This document shows positions 23,923 to 36,300 of a stretch of 64,000 bases of DNA, piece by piece. This DNA comes from Tanypteryx hageni (taxonomy: Eukaryota; Arthropoda; Insecta; Odonata; Petaluridae). Below the pieces are notes generated by a model. That model was not told where the DNA came from and did no database searches. It was given only the letters and a program-made list of their open reading frames with translations. A program made the position numbers and the translations under genes. Numbering within the stretch: the stretch's first letter is position 1; each line of letters opens with the position of its first letter. The stretch spans positions 27,096,142 to 27,160,141 of the forward strand of contig CM054116.1 of the NCBI GenBank assembly GCA_028673005.1, written 5' to 3'.

Positions 23923-24770
23923 GGTGTATTTTCCGATCATCAAATCAGCTACCCATTATCATAGGTGGACAAGAGGGGACAGATGCCCCCTTCTGGATCA
24001 GGCCTATGTCAACAGAAAACAACCTATGATGTCTGGTTGGGTCAGGGGATTTACACAGTCATTTTTCTGAGGCCAGACAGGCTAGCAAGCATACCTCTAC
24101 AGTATGCTTGAAACAAAACTAAATTATTAAGCTCGTCAAACCTGACTGTGGGAGATTATCTATCTTCTTGCCCCCAGAAAATTTACAGTGGATGCCCATG
24201 CTCATTATTGAGAAGTTAACTTCTGTATTTTATTTCAAAACTTAAATTGTACTGGACCTTGATTTTGTCTAATGCAGGATTTTGTGAAAAGTATTTGATG
24301 ACTGAAAGAGATAGGCCCACTTATATATGTTGGCCTAAACATGTAATTTCATTCTGAAAAATCTTGGTTGACTAATATGCCATACTGGCCAGTATGCTGT
24401 GATAGATGTACAGTATATTTCAGTTCCAAAACTTTACATTTTTAACTGTGAGATTTGTAAATTAAATTTATCATAGTTTACTATGCCAAACAGTGAAAAT
24501 TGTAAGTTGATAAAAATTTAATACATTGTCAGATTACAGCTATCAATAATAATAAATCAATTGTAGACTTCAAAAATTGAAACAAATTTCCACTTTTTTA
24601 CTATAAATATTACAAATAACTTTTTTCTGGTAGAATTATAACAATTGCATGCATGAAATCTGTAGAAGGAAATGTCTAATTTCTTGCATCCCACAAAACA
24701 AATTTTATTTTTCAATACTTTTATGTCAGAGCGGTCACAATACAATCATGCATACAGAAAATGAAATTTC
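23923..24770. other. Intergenic DNA, nothing firm
   Basis: AT-rich sequence between the transposon nest and the carboxypeptidase 3' end. The GAGGGGACAGATGCCCCC patch at 23970-23990 may be an eroded DNA-element end. No gene was recognised. Confidence 0.4.
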
Positions 24771-24771
24771 G

Positions 24772-24777
24772 TTTATT
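24772..24777 (-). terminator. Polyadenylation signal of carboxypeptidase gene
   Basis: AATAAA on the minus strand (TTTATT at 24772-24777), about 30 bases after the TAG stop. Position and orientation suit a short 3' UTR. Confidence 0.6.
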
Positions 24778-24807
24778 ATTTCTGCCTTATGTATATGTAA
24801 TGGTCCA

Positions 24808-27800
24808 CTAGACTTCATTTGTTAGGATGTCATTTAAAGTTTTATTGGTTAGAAAACGTTTTATTAGATTTAATGCCCATTTTGGCTGATCTGTTGGCAC
24901 CATATGACCAGAATTTCTAACTAAGACTTCTATAAGCACACCAGCTGTCTTAGAATATCCTGCAAGTTTTCCATTCACTATCCATTTTTCACGGGTTGCA
25001 TTTGCATAAATACTGGAGCCATTCCATTGCAATGCATTTAAGAAGGAAATTGTTAGTGGGTATGGTACAGCCATGTCAAGTTGTCCATTGTAAACTAGTA
25101 TCTTGTACAATCCGGAATTCAGTAGTGCCTCAACCCAATGTCTGACTGATTGCATGACATCTTCCTCAAGGTAGGTCTCAACTGTCCTACCCCCATCAAA
25201 TATTTGGTTTCCTACATGTATAGCTTTCCTAACTTCAGTTGTTTGTACAAATTTTCCCAAGTCTCCAAATGGAGATTCTTCATGATCATGCAAATAGTTG
25301 TAATAAAAGGTGAATCCAGTTACATTATAAAAATATGATTTATATGGGCTTAGGTCTCCATCCATTGTTTCATCCATGACCTGTACATTTTGTAAAAATA
25401 AAAAAATATTGCATTCTTAAGTAAGACTTCATATTAATGTGCATGAAACTTTAATCATAACATAAGGGACGTAATGTGTATTTTCAAACTATTGTATTTG
25501 AAATAGTACTTTGAATCACATGATTATAAATATTCAGGATTGTTATAGAAATGATTAGCCTGTTGGAAATGCCAAAGAAATGCATATAATGATAATTTTA
25601 ATGTAAATTATCTGTTTAAAATTAATGTAGTCACTATTTTCATACTTCAAATGCAGCTCTCCAATTCTTTTCTCTCATGTACTTTAATGCTAGTTCTTCT
25701 TTAGCTTTAAAAACTGCTCTTGCTCTTCCATCTATTATGCCTATTTGATAAAGGTAATCTCCCAAGTTCATCATGTTTTCAGGGTCACAATAACCATTGC
25801 CAATTCCTACTCCTGAAAAAGTAAATGGCAAACTAAATATTTTTTAAAATTTTACTTTGACAAACCTTGCAAAGTGAGTACATACCATTCAAACTTGAAA
25901 AAAAAATGAATGATGCTACTTTTATTAATTCCTTGAGTTATTGTATTATTAAATGCATTTTCTTGTTACTTTCTCCATATGCAGTATAGGGTAAAGTATG
26001 ATTTTCATGAAAAAAGTCGACTTTGAGATTTCAATGGAAATACATGTTTTGAGGTCCCCTGAACACATTTAGATGATGATGATGTGTGTGTGTGTGTGTA
26101 TGTGACAGCTTTTTTGTCTGTACTCTAATTCAAAAACTATTAATCAGGTCAATGCAAAATTTTATATTAAACATTTTTATAAAAGTCAGAAGAACTGATT
26201 AGTTTTTGGTAAAAATTGGTCAACCGGAAGTGGATGTTTACTCTTTTCACTTATCCATTATTTTAAAATATTTGCTTTAATATTCGATAAATGTAAAAAT
26301 ATACTGGAATACAAGTTGTAGGAAATTTAATTTTCTACAACCTTTGTTTGAAATATTTTCCCATATTTTTAGCTGCCACCACCACAACACCTATCAACGA
26401 GTATTGTTAACAATTGATGCTTAGTTATGTCTTAGTAATGCTCCTTTTTCTTTTCTTAATTGTTGGAGCTTGGTGACTATTTTCAATATCAGAAGGCTAT
26501 GGTTTGAGTTTATTTCTGTTCTTTGTAATGTCTAAAATTTTCTCGCAGATTCTTAAACTATTTATTATTATGTAACCTATTTGGAATTTTTAGAAATAAT
26601 ACTGGAATGAAGAAAGTCATGTGGTGGCCACATCAGATTTTTGTGTACAAGTATAAACCTACATTAAATAATGCAATGACTCAAAGGGGCAATGTAAAAT
26701 CATTATAGAAATAATGTTTGGATAAGTCAGTAAAACATTTCAAAAGAGCTAATCATTATTAAATAAAATAATCATACCTTTAAGGTTGATCTTTAATGAA
26801 GATGTTGGATTTTCAGAATGAATAGTGTATGCTATTGCTGGCACATACTTCCCTGCAGAATTATAACATTTATTATGATTATGCGGATAAGGAAACAAAG
26901 AGTCGAAAGAAGATAAAAGAATTTATTTTACCTGCATATGATTCTCCAGTCACAAAGAAAGCATTTTTTTGTAATTCAGGGAAAAGATAAAAAAACTGAA
27001 TAAGCCCACTATATAAGTCTTTGCCTACGGCAGTTTCATTTTTTGCATATCCTCGATTGTCTTCAGTAAAACTATAACCTGAAAAGGTCAAAAATTTTGC
27101 TTGCTAAGACTTTAAACTGTTCTTTTTGTACAGTGCACTTTTCTTAACATTGAAATCAATCGCTTTTTGTAGAAAATCTATTATTACAAATTTATTGGTT
27201 TTAATTCTTAGACACAATAAAACTCCAAGTAAACAAAAAATAGCTACCGGTTCCAACTGGATTGTCTATGAATATAACCGAGTAAGTTTTGGTCCACGAA
27301 TATTTTCTGCGTTTTAAAGTTTGGGTATTCTTATCTATGTAGTATGGTCCATTCTCTGTGAATAAGCCAAACAAAGAAGTAGCTCCAGGCCCTCCATTAA
27401 GCCATAGTAAGACTGGCGCAGTTTCATAATCGATCTTAAATGAAAAATTATTATTTAAATTTCATACTGGAAATGTAATCAATCATATGTGAAATTGCCG
27501 TTTTTGTTACAACCAGTAAAACTTCAAATTCAGTATTTTGAAGAATTATAAATTGCTGGTGCTCATGTTACTAGCATTGAATATAAGGAAAAGATCATTT
27601 TCGTTCTCGGACGTAGTATTTAATTTGATCTTCTGTGTTTACCGAGTTGTCATTACAGATCGTCCCACCGCACGCTTCATTTAACATATTCGATATACGC
27701 GTAAAATTACATTTATTTGTTGTATTTACGGAAAATTTATCGCATTCAATATCACATTACTTCACAACTCACCTCAGCCGGAAAAAACCAAAAGAAGAGA

Positions 27801-28066
27801 TTGGAATTAAACTGTTTGTTTACGGTGAGATATCCCGCGTGACTAGTCACATTTGGTTCTCCTGGTAAGCTTCCAACCAAGGATAAATCCCGAGCTTGTT
27901 GTATATTTCCTTTTTCAATGAAAGGAGTTAAAAAAAGAGGAGTGCCTGGATCGCCTAACACGGGAAGCGACTTGTACTTAGGGTATACATTGGTGAAACT
28001 ATTCTGTACGGAAGTAATCTTTAGGCAGAGGCATACTGCGAGAACAGATAATAATGAGAGTTCCAT
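24808..28066 (-). CDS. CPVL: Serine carboxypeptidase, vitellogenic-like (CPVL family, S10)
   Basis: Six exons in transcript order: 28066-27773, 27434-27248, 27078-26932, 26852-26778, 25812-25646, 25380-24808. All introns are GT-AG and phases agree, giving 480 residues, close to the recalled length of human CPVL. It should remove C-terminal residues of peptides in secretory or lysosomal compartments. An N-terminal signal peptide is likely (MELSLLSVLAVCLCLK). WLNGGPGATS forms the oxyanion region. Catalytic Ser is in GESYAGK (exon 3/4 junction), Asp in YNGQLDMAVP and His in NSGHMVPTDQP (both exon 6). EVRKAIHVGNQ is typical of CPVL. Several NXS/T sites (NVT, NET, NGS, NAT, NKT) suit a secreted glycoprotein. 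The intron 25813-26777 contains an R1 repeat. It appears intact; family call is firm, orthology to CPVL less so. Confidence 0.95.
25965..26625 (+). repeat. Dispersed repeat R1, copy B, in carboxypeptidase intron
   Basis: Begins TTACTTTCTCCATATGC, then GAGATTTCAATGGAAATACA, GAGGTCCCCTGAACAC, a short GT run at 26084-26098, AACTATTAATCAGGTCAA, CTACAACCTTTGTTTGAAAT, GCTGCCACCACCAC and ends AAGAAAGTCATGTGGTGGCC. This is one of the most complete copies in the window and can serve as the reference. It shows no coding frame. Confidence 0.88.
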
Positions 28067-28696
28067 CTCTACTGACAGCTCTAAGACATTCTCACTCTCT
28101 GTGTAGAATGTGACCTTTGACCGTGGCCTGACTCTCGAGTAACCTCGAGTCGTTCCTTATCTATTATTTGAAAATCAAGAGAAATAACATGTTGAACGGG
28201 TCAACATTTCGTTGAATTGATTATTCATCAGAAATTTAGTGAAAGATTGTTATAAGGCTCTATTGTCGTTGCGTCACACAGGAACGATGATCAGTCGTTA
28301 AGTTTACACTCTCGTAATTGGCTTTTTCTTTTGTAAAGGTCATAACATGAGGTTCCTATTAGAATGCCAAAATTTTAAATTTTATTTTATCCTTGGCGTT
28401 TAAATATTTCTGAACCCTTAGAACTTGGCGGCTAAACGATACAAATATAAAGCATATGTTTCCAACATGACGTCGACTTTATAATACAGATGAAATGAGT
28501 TTTTTTTTACTTTTTTTTAAGTGTTCCCCTTTAATATATTTTGAAAACTATAAATAGCAAAATCACTAAAGTGCTTAACGTGAACTTCAGATGGAGGATA
28601 TATAATTAAAATGCAAATTTCCAAACACCGACTGTTAAAGATTAGTCATCCGTAGTATCTACCCACTACTAAAATGCGGTGGTGTTAGTTAAGTAT

Positions 28697-29941
28697 CCCG
28701 GTGTCCTGATAAAGTTAAAACGGGACGCCAATTGTCCCGTTTTTCCGAGAGTGCCATTTAATATACAAAGTTATACGAAAAATTAATCCTACACATATCA
28801 TGAAAGTTATAGACAAAGACGAGCTTTTCGATGAATACCACCATGTCACGAATATCAGTTAAAGCAAAATTTCCGAATGGAACACGACTTTAACTGAAAT
28901 TGTCGAACGATGGTCCGGAGTTTTCAAGTTTGTGCAAGGTGAAAGAATTTCGTTAAAAACATTCAAATGATTTTGGAATTTGTTTTAGCTATATTCGGCA
29001 CAAGTTCAGCTATAGAAAGAATGTTTTCCATCGCAAACGCTCTGTGGGCAGGCGAAAATAACCGATTCCTCGTTGGAAACATCAAAGCAGAGATAGTGAC
29101 AAAAGCTCATTTTCGGGAACTTTCGTGCGACGATTTTTACAATTTGCTTTCAAACAATCCCAAATTACTGCAAGAAATATCTTCATCCGTAAAGTACAAA
29201 ACGTCTGCGCAAGAGGATGAATCAACAACTCTCATACCGGCTTCAGAACCAACCCATTCAACATTAGCTGCAAATTAATTGCAAATAAAACTTAGTAAAT
29301 ATTTAAAAAGCAAATTAATTTGTTGTTCATCCACCTATATTTAAGGATTGTTAAGGTAAATTTCTATTTAGCCCCAGTTGAGATTATGCTTTTGAACGAC
29401 TTGTTTCATTGAATTAGAATGTACGTGTCGGCCGTTTTTTAATTTTTAAAATCTGATCACCCTATTGTATAAAAAAGTATGTAATGATGAAAATATTACA
29501 TCAATGCATCGTAATCGGAAAAGTGAGAATTTTCCCCAAAATTTCATATTGTATTTTATCTCTTTAAAAGTCTAAAAAAACTCGCTGAACCGAAGAATTT
29601 ATACCGAGCCCGGATACAGATCCCTAGACACAGTGTCTCCAGGTCAAAACGACACTGTTTCCAACCCTACTTGCATCCGGAGTTGGTTATAATTGAATGT
29701 GTGGAATTTGACCAAGTTTTTTTAACTCCACACATCATTACCTAAGTATTTTTTTTAATGTGTCGATGTTTTTCCTGCATACAGAATTATTCCCATTCAT
29801 TCAAACGATGTATTGATTGAAATAAACCAAACTTCCGTTTTGAAAAATCCTGCGAAACCTTTGTCCCGTTTGTCCCGTTTTTTTTTTAAATTTCGGGAAA
29901 TGTCCCGTTTTTTTCCATTTTGAAATATGGTCACCTTATAC
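28697..29941 (+). mobile_element. hAT element relic with GGGACA-rich ends
   Basis: Right end reads GGGACATTTCC-type repeats then ATATGGTCACCTTA at about 29926-29940. The left side near 28700-28745 has CCGGTGTCCTGATA and CGGGAC/GTCCCG motifs in the inverse sense. It contains hAT transposase remains at 28801-29278. A second hAT-like terminus, CTGATCACCCTA at 29454-29465, suggests a smaller element or a composite. No clean target duplication was found, so outer borders are approximate. Confidence 0.55.
28801..29278 (+). pseudogene. hAT transposase C-terminal fragment
   Basis: The upstream part 28801-28965 reads MKVIDKDELFDEY then a stop, then WNTTLTEIVERW. A frameshift at about 28966 leads to the open frame 28967-29278: VLAIFGTSSAIERMFSIANA then LWAGENNRF and KAEIVTKAHF. 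The GTS..ERMFS..N.LW..E..R pattern is the hAT dimerisation domain. It ends at a TAA at 29276-29278. Dead because of the stop, frameshift and missing N-terminus. Confidence 0.8.
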
Positions 29942-32900
29942 TAAAAGGCATTCAAGATCACTTTACAATAATACGTTGAAATAAAATACGTTCGCAAAGG
30001 ACTTTGTTTTTGTTACATTTCTATTTTTAGATGCCTTCCTTAAAGAAAAAGTAACCATTGTATTTGGTCTGTTCGTCTCGCTCCCTAAGTGTAAGTCAGG
30101 TGTTTTACCGCTGGAGATATTTCGATTACATGTAGTATTTAGGGCTTATGTCAAAGTAAAGAACGACAATGACACAGTCAGGGCTGCCACTTTAGTTGGA
30201 ACAAAAGGTGTACTTATTGCATTAACTTGTAAAATATCTGTTCTGGAAGATAACTTCTTTACAGAATGAGACCCAACCTGTTTAGAGTAAATAGGCTATA
30301 TTGACTTATCAAATGGGCCGCATATTTAAAACTAGAAGAACATTAAAACGAAACATATTAATTATAACTTTCCCTCATTATCACGGAGCAAGAAAATTGA
30401 CGTTCATTATAAAAAAATGAAATATTGATAAACTTAAAATATCAAACATCAGAAATATAAAGGTAATCAATATTAAAAAGAATATGGCAATAAATTTCAT
30501 GAATATTGATTATTAAATAAAAAAATCTCATTGTAAATAAATACAATATTAATTTTCCATAATTTATTCAATGGAAAAAAAGCATCATTATTAAATTATT
30601 TTTGAAACTGAAAACATGGTTCTGATGACAAGTGTGTGCTAGATCAGTGGTTCTTAAACTTTCAATTGTCGAGACCCACTTTGATATCAGGCGGCCTGCT
30701 TTACGTAGGTATATTGAAAATAGAAAAATAAGAAACTTGAATACAAATTTCTTCATTTTATATAATTATTAATAATTTTTATAACACCGTATTTCCTAAA
30801 AATTCCCCGATACATTTTTGTTATGCGTGAAAATTTTATTTTTGGTATTTCACCTTACATCCAAAATAATTTTGCGGCTCCCGATGGACCGCTGCCATTA
30901 GTTTGAGGAACATTTCTAGATTATATGCTCTCTGTAACACAGTGGAGAGATACCTACATAAAATTATTTTCCAAATTAGTGGTTAACGTGAGGTTTGTAT
31001 AGAGTAAAACAAGATAATTTCGCTGGCCCCTGACACACCCGTTTCCGTTCCTTCTATATTTTTGGCTCTGAGTATTGTCTGCTCATTGGCCACTGCCTGG
31101 TCTTAGACTATAAACGCTTTGATGTAAACCAATTTATGTAAGTATGTAAGCATCAGCGCTACTAGCAAGTTTTTGCAGTATTATATCGAAGTTTCAATGC
31201 TACAGCTTGTGAATGTGGATTGAAATGGTTTAATTTTAGATTTTTCCTGCGTTGCTCAGTAGAAGAAAAATTTTAAATCGGACTATGAAACGGCAAGCTT
31301 AGTGAACTTGAAGTATGGTATGTTACCGGATAAGTGATTTCTAATTCAATACCTATTCGATATAAACAAAAGTTAAGCGACACTTTCTTTATTTTATAAT
31401 ATTTAAGAGTTCGATATTAATTTCTATTTAATTACAAGTTTGTAATGATGGAATTTCTATTTATTTTAGAATTCCCGTTTTATATTTTTTAAATAGCTAA
31501 AATTAAATTATTTTTGTCTGATTCGAAAATTTAGTTGTTTCTGCGATTCAGATGTTCTCTGGAGACAAATATTTTCAGGATTCTAATTGTTCAAAATTGC
31601 AGTAATGGGAGAGGTCTCCTATAAAATCTTTAACAAAGGCTGGGTGTTGTAATGTACCAGAATTTTTGAAGCATTTAATTAAAATTAATAGTACAAAATA
31701 TTTAGACAAATAGGTGTACTGGAACAATTTGTTGTGCACAATGTCTCTTTAAGATTTCTTCAGTTTTATTTGTTCTTATTTTTAGATAAAAACGCGCACA
31801 AGTCAGATCGATGTCGGTGTCTTTTATTATTTTAATTGAAACAATTTCTGTTTCTGTTTTGACCGATTGTTTGCAATTTTACGAAGTTATTCCATAATCG
31901 TGTGTTCGTAAAATTTTATCACTTCTTCAAAAGCTATTAGTTTCTCTTTTGCTCTTACGGATCTATTAAAATATATACCATTCTATTATCAGGAAAAGGG
32001 TGGAATTGTTGACAGTAATTGATTGTCTTCTTCAGAAAGTTTTTATACCACTTTTAACGTAAATAATATCCCAAAAAATGAACTCTTTCTGAGTAATATA
32101 TTTTTAAAAACCTGGGATTTGTATAATTTCTCCTGCAGTTTTGAAAAAGAATACTAAATTTTAGCTGATTATCTGGTTAAAACTTTATTGAACTTTTGCT
32201 GTATTGTTTTACATTTATTATTTTGAAGTTATGAATTTATTTTAATTTTAAGAAATTAATGTCTTTACATTAAGAATACGTATTCAAAATACATTTGACT
32301 GTAATTTTAATATATAGAATTAATTTTACAATTGGATGAAAATATTAATAGCATGACTAAAAATTAATGAATTACAAAAATACAGTTTTTAAGCGAATCT
32401 ATAATAGTTTACATAAAAATTTGACATCCACGACAAATATTACGCACACGTAGACTTGCATTTATGATGAATCTTTTTAGGTAGAATGATGGTACAAATG
32501 TTTGCATCAGTTTTGCAAGAAATTTATTGCGTTTTATTTATTTTTTGAATTTTAGCGGTGTTGCGAAATATCGTTTTAAAATATTTTTTTTTTTGAGCGT
32601 AAATACCTAACTAGTTAGAAATGTTGCTATAAAAGTAATGAAGATGTTAGATCATCCTGTCATATGGATAAATTGAGTGAATCAGTTTGCAGATCTGTGA
32701 TAATACAGCCAAAATCATCTAATATGATAATTCAACTGAATAATTTGGAGCAATGCATCCTTTCCCGTCTGTTTAACTGCGTGTGGATTGTGAATTACAA
32801 ATTTAGGCAGTTTTCTACGATGTCTGTCCTCAACGTAGTTTTCATATTCTTAAGATCTAAAAATATCTTTTCGAGGACGGAAATAAGCGCAAAACAATAT

Positions 32901-33316
32901 TTAAAAATTCCCTCGACAATATGTATAACAATTTTTTTAGAGCTTTATAAATTAAAAAAGCTTCCTGTTTCTGTTTTAAAATTGTATTTACCAAATGTTT
33001 AAAAGTAATTTTATTTAAACTTCATAAAAATTTGTTTGAGTGAATTCACCTTAGGAGTGGTTTTTTCTCATTGAATAACCTTTATAAAATAATTAATACT
33101 TGGAGTTTATTTGTGGGCTCCTACGAGAGTTTCAGGAGGATAAATTCAGTGCGAACTGATTATAAAAATTAGTGCTTGCCACGTATACGAAACGAAACAA
33201 AGAAAATATAAAAACACACCCCGATAATTGCAGATAAGAGTTCATTGAAAATAAATCCAATAAAATTTACGAATTCTTTATCAACCGGCATTCGCTTCAT
33301 CCCTATATGAAATTTT
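29942..33316. other. AT-rich intergenic DNA
   Basis: Apart from the small hAT element at 30645-30913 no gene or RNA was recognised. An open frame of 112 codons at 32664-33002 (plus) has no recognisable domain and the base composition of its surroundings. The segment 31015-31130 is locally GC-richer and includes an inverted CCAAT-like box, too weak to call a promoter. Confidence 0.4.
30645..30913. mobile_element. hAT-type MITE (269 bp)
   Basis: Begins CAGTGGTTCTTAAAC and ends GTTTGAGGAACAT. Flanks TGCTAGAT (30637-30644) and TTCTAGAT (30914-30921) agree at 7 of 8 positions. It has no coding capacity. Confidence 0.7.
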
Positions 33317-36300
33317 TTATAGAACATGTTCACGTCGCCCATTCAAAATAGCAAGTTCAATAACTTCCCTGCGAGTTGGGCTTGTTGCGGAGCGTGGACG
33401 TTCCGGTTGATATCCGCGGTGAAGAGAAGTTGCATAAGGCGCTCGGCTCTCCCTTGCAAGTGATGAGGGTACTTGTATTGCTTGACGTTGACCAAAGGCC
33501 GATAGAAGCGTCGTCACAGCGATCGCCTCCATCTCCCTTCTCGTGAAAGTTCGATGGCCGCTCCTCCGTATCATCTGCTTCGGGAATTGCTTGAGGACAT
33601 TCGAAGTGGTTAGCCTGTCTCGAATAGACGCAGTTGATCCTTCCGCCGCCACCGCTGTTGGTACAACCCGTGTACGGCGAGGCGGCTAGCCCTCCAACAC
33701 GGGCGCTGGAAGTCATCGAAGAGATAGGCGTGGGATCCAGCGAGTGGGAGGAGATAGACGAGACGGAGATACATTTCCTCAATCTCTCCAGCTCGACCTC
33801 GCATAGTTTCTCTGCGTCTTTCAAACTCTGAAAACAGCATCAATGCAACGTTATGGAAGAACGTATCCTTTCATAAAAAAATTCGCCTTTTACTATTAAA
33901 TACATAATTTAATTTAACAATGTTTTAGGTCAAGTTTTTTCCAAAGATTTGAGCCATTTATTTTATGATTTCGATATATTGGAGTTTTGTCTATCTTTGA
34001 ATGAGTTAAAAGGAGCTCATAGTTCGTTATTTATGGAGTTATCCTTCCTCAGTTCATATTGGTCAACGGAACCAAAGATAAGCGAAAGATCTTCGTGAAC
34101 GATAGTGCATGTTTATTCAGTTGGATTTATGAAAATTTACGAACATACTAACCGAAGAGTTTATCATCAAAGTGACGCCATTGTGATACCCCGTCGACTT
34201 CTTAGTCAAACTTGATCCTGGGATTCTGATTTAAAGGGAAGAACTTTTTAGTCTACAGATTGCTCAGTATTTAGCACGATGAGCGACCATTCTTAAAAGT
34301 GTTTAAGAAAAACTTCATAAACAAAAGTTAGTTTTAACAGCATTGACATGTTTAGCTACAAAATCTTGATCGGATGTATAGATCACTGGTATAATAATCA
34401 AGTACCATAACTAAAGGAAGTAATAACTTCAGAAATTTTTCATAACTAGTTGAATACGCGTTCAAAGAACGGGAAGGAAAATATATGAAGAATTTTGAAC
34501 TGATTTGAAATCATAATTTATGGTTGTAAAGTGGACCTGCCCGTCAAAAATGACGGGTAGGCATGACTAAAGAGGTAAATTAAAACTCTTCCCATTCTCC
34601 CTGAGTTAAGTTATGCCATTCAAAGTTAGGTTTAATTTGCCATTAAAGTTATTTATAGTAACAGAAATTATTCCTCTTTTAATATTATATCCTAAGTTAT
34701 GCTTATAGATATCCAGAAAAATCGAACATTTCGGTAATACGTATATTCATTCCCGTCATTTTGACGGGCATTAACTTTAGTACCATATAATATATATATA
34801 TATATGACATATATAATATGGTAGAAATGAAACAATGGGATGGTAAAAAACCCAAATAAATGAACATTTTTGGCATTTTAAATTTTTACCTTCGGTTGTA
34901 CTCAATGACCTATCATCTTGCCAAATGTCAGATTTGTATCCCATCTGAAAGTATCTAAAAAGGAGTGACAGGGGGGCACTTGAGAATTATTTTATAAAGA
35001 TTTGGCAAATTGGACTGCATACTATTTGAAGATTTCATACTCTTTAGGAATAAATGAAGTTTTTGTTTCAATCTCTTTGCGTGGTCGAGGAATCTCCACT
35101 GTCGCCGGTTCGACGCCATATTTACCATTGTCATTCGTTACTCAATATTATAACGTTCCTTATATAAACAAAGCATACATTTAAACTATTATTGGAATAT
35201 AAATATTTGAAATTTTGCCAGTAAGGCAGAGAGAAAACATAAATTAATGGAGCCTTTACTTGGTGGAAGATCATTTCAAGAGACAATGTATATTTAATTT
35301 GGTATGATAAAATGTATATTTTATTTTTGCGATAGTATGATAAATTTCATTCTGCTTGGTTCAGAGATATATGCAATTATAGCATTAAACATTGAACTCA
35401 TTCACAAGAGAATTATCGAGCTCGTCTGATGGCTGAAAGCAAACTCAAGAATAAGCAATTAAGTATCAAAATTCACAAGAGAATTATCGAGCTCGTCTAA
35501 TGGCTGAAAACAAATGTACTCATTTTAGGTAACTTTAATGCCCCTAACAAGGTTATGACAAACCATTTGCATTTCGGCTGCAATGCCTTCGTTTTCAGTG
35601 GTGATTCACTAAAAGTAGATTTTGAAAAGGATCTTTCTGTTTAGAATCTACTTTCGGCGAATCACTGAAGACGGCTGAATTGTAGCTGAAATGCGCATTT
35701 TGTTTTTTATTACCTTGTTTTGGGTATTGGGGATACCTAAGATAAGTACTTGTTTTTCTGGTACCTAAGTGTTTATTCTTGAATTAAATTCACGACTAAA
35801 ATTTTATTTGATGAATTAGATAGTATTTATGCCTTACTTTAGATATAGTTCTTCATTTTGTTGAGTTAACAGTTATCAGAGAATTTCCGAGAATAGCACT
35901 AGGTGAGTCAAACTTACCTTTTTGAAGAACCAGGGATCCGTCGCAGGTTGTGCCATTGCCATGGACATCGGGATATTTAACATTGATGTATTTGATATTA
36001 AGCGGCGCAAGCATTCGTTCTTTGGACATAAAATGACAATCAAATCATTAAACCAGAATTTTAGAATATATCAATATAAAGACGGTTTTCTGAAAAAGTA
36101 CCTGTTTCAAATGTTTCATTTTTTCTCGACAGGGAGTAAAACCTCTAGATTTTACTGAAAAATGACAATTCATATTATTTAAGTATATATCTAAACTTAA
36201 AAACAATTTTAAATTCATAGGCTCTATCAATTATATCCGGAAGATATGCATTACCATCATCATCATCCTTGTTAACACTGCTGAGTATTGAGCCTATTTC

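Noticed and set aside
24808..28066. Functional pairing of the carboxypeptidase and convertase genes
   Set aside because: They are about 14 kb apart, on opposite strands, with a transposon field between, so proximity alone does not support a shared pathway.
32664..33002. 112-codon plus-strand open frame
   Set aside because: No recognisable motif, AT-rich like its surroundings, no splice or regulatory support.
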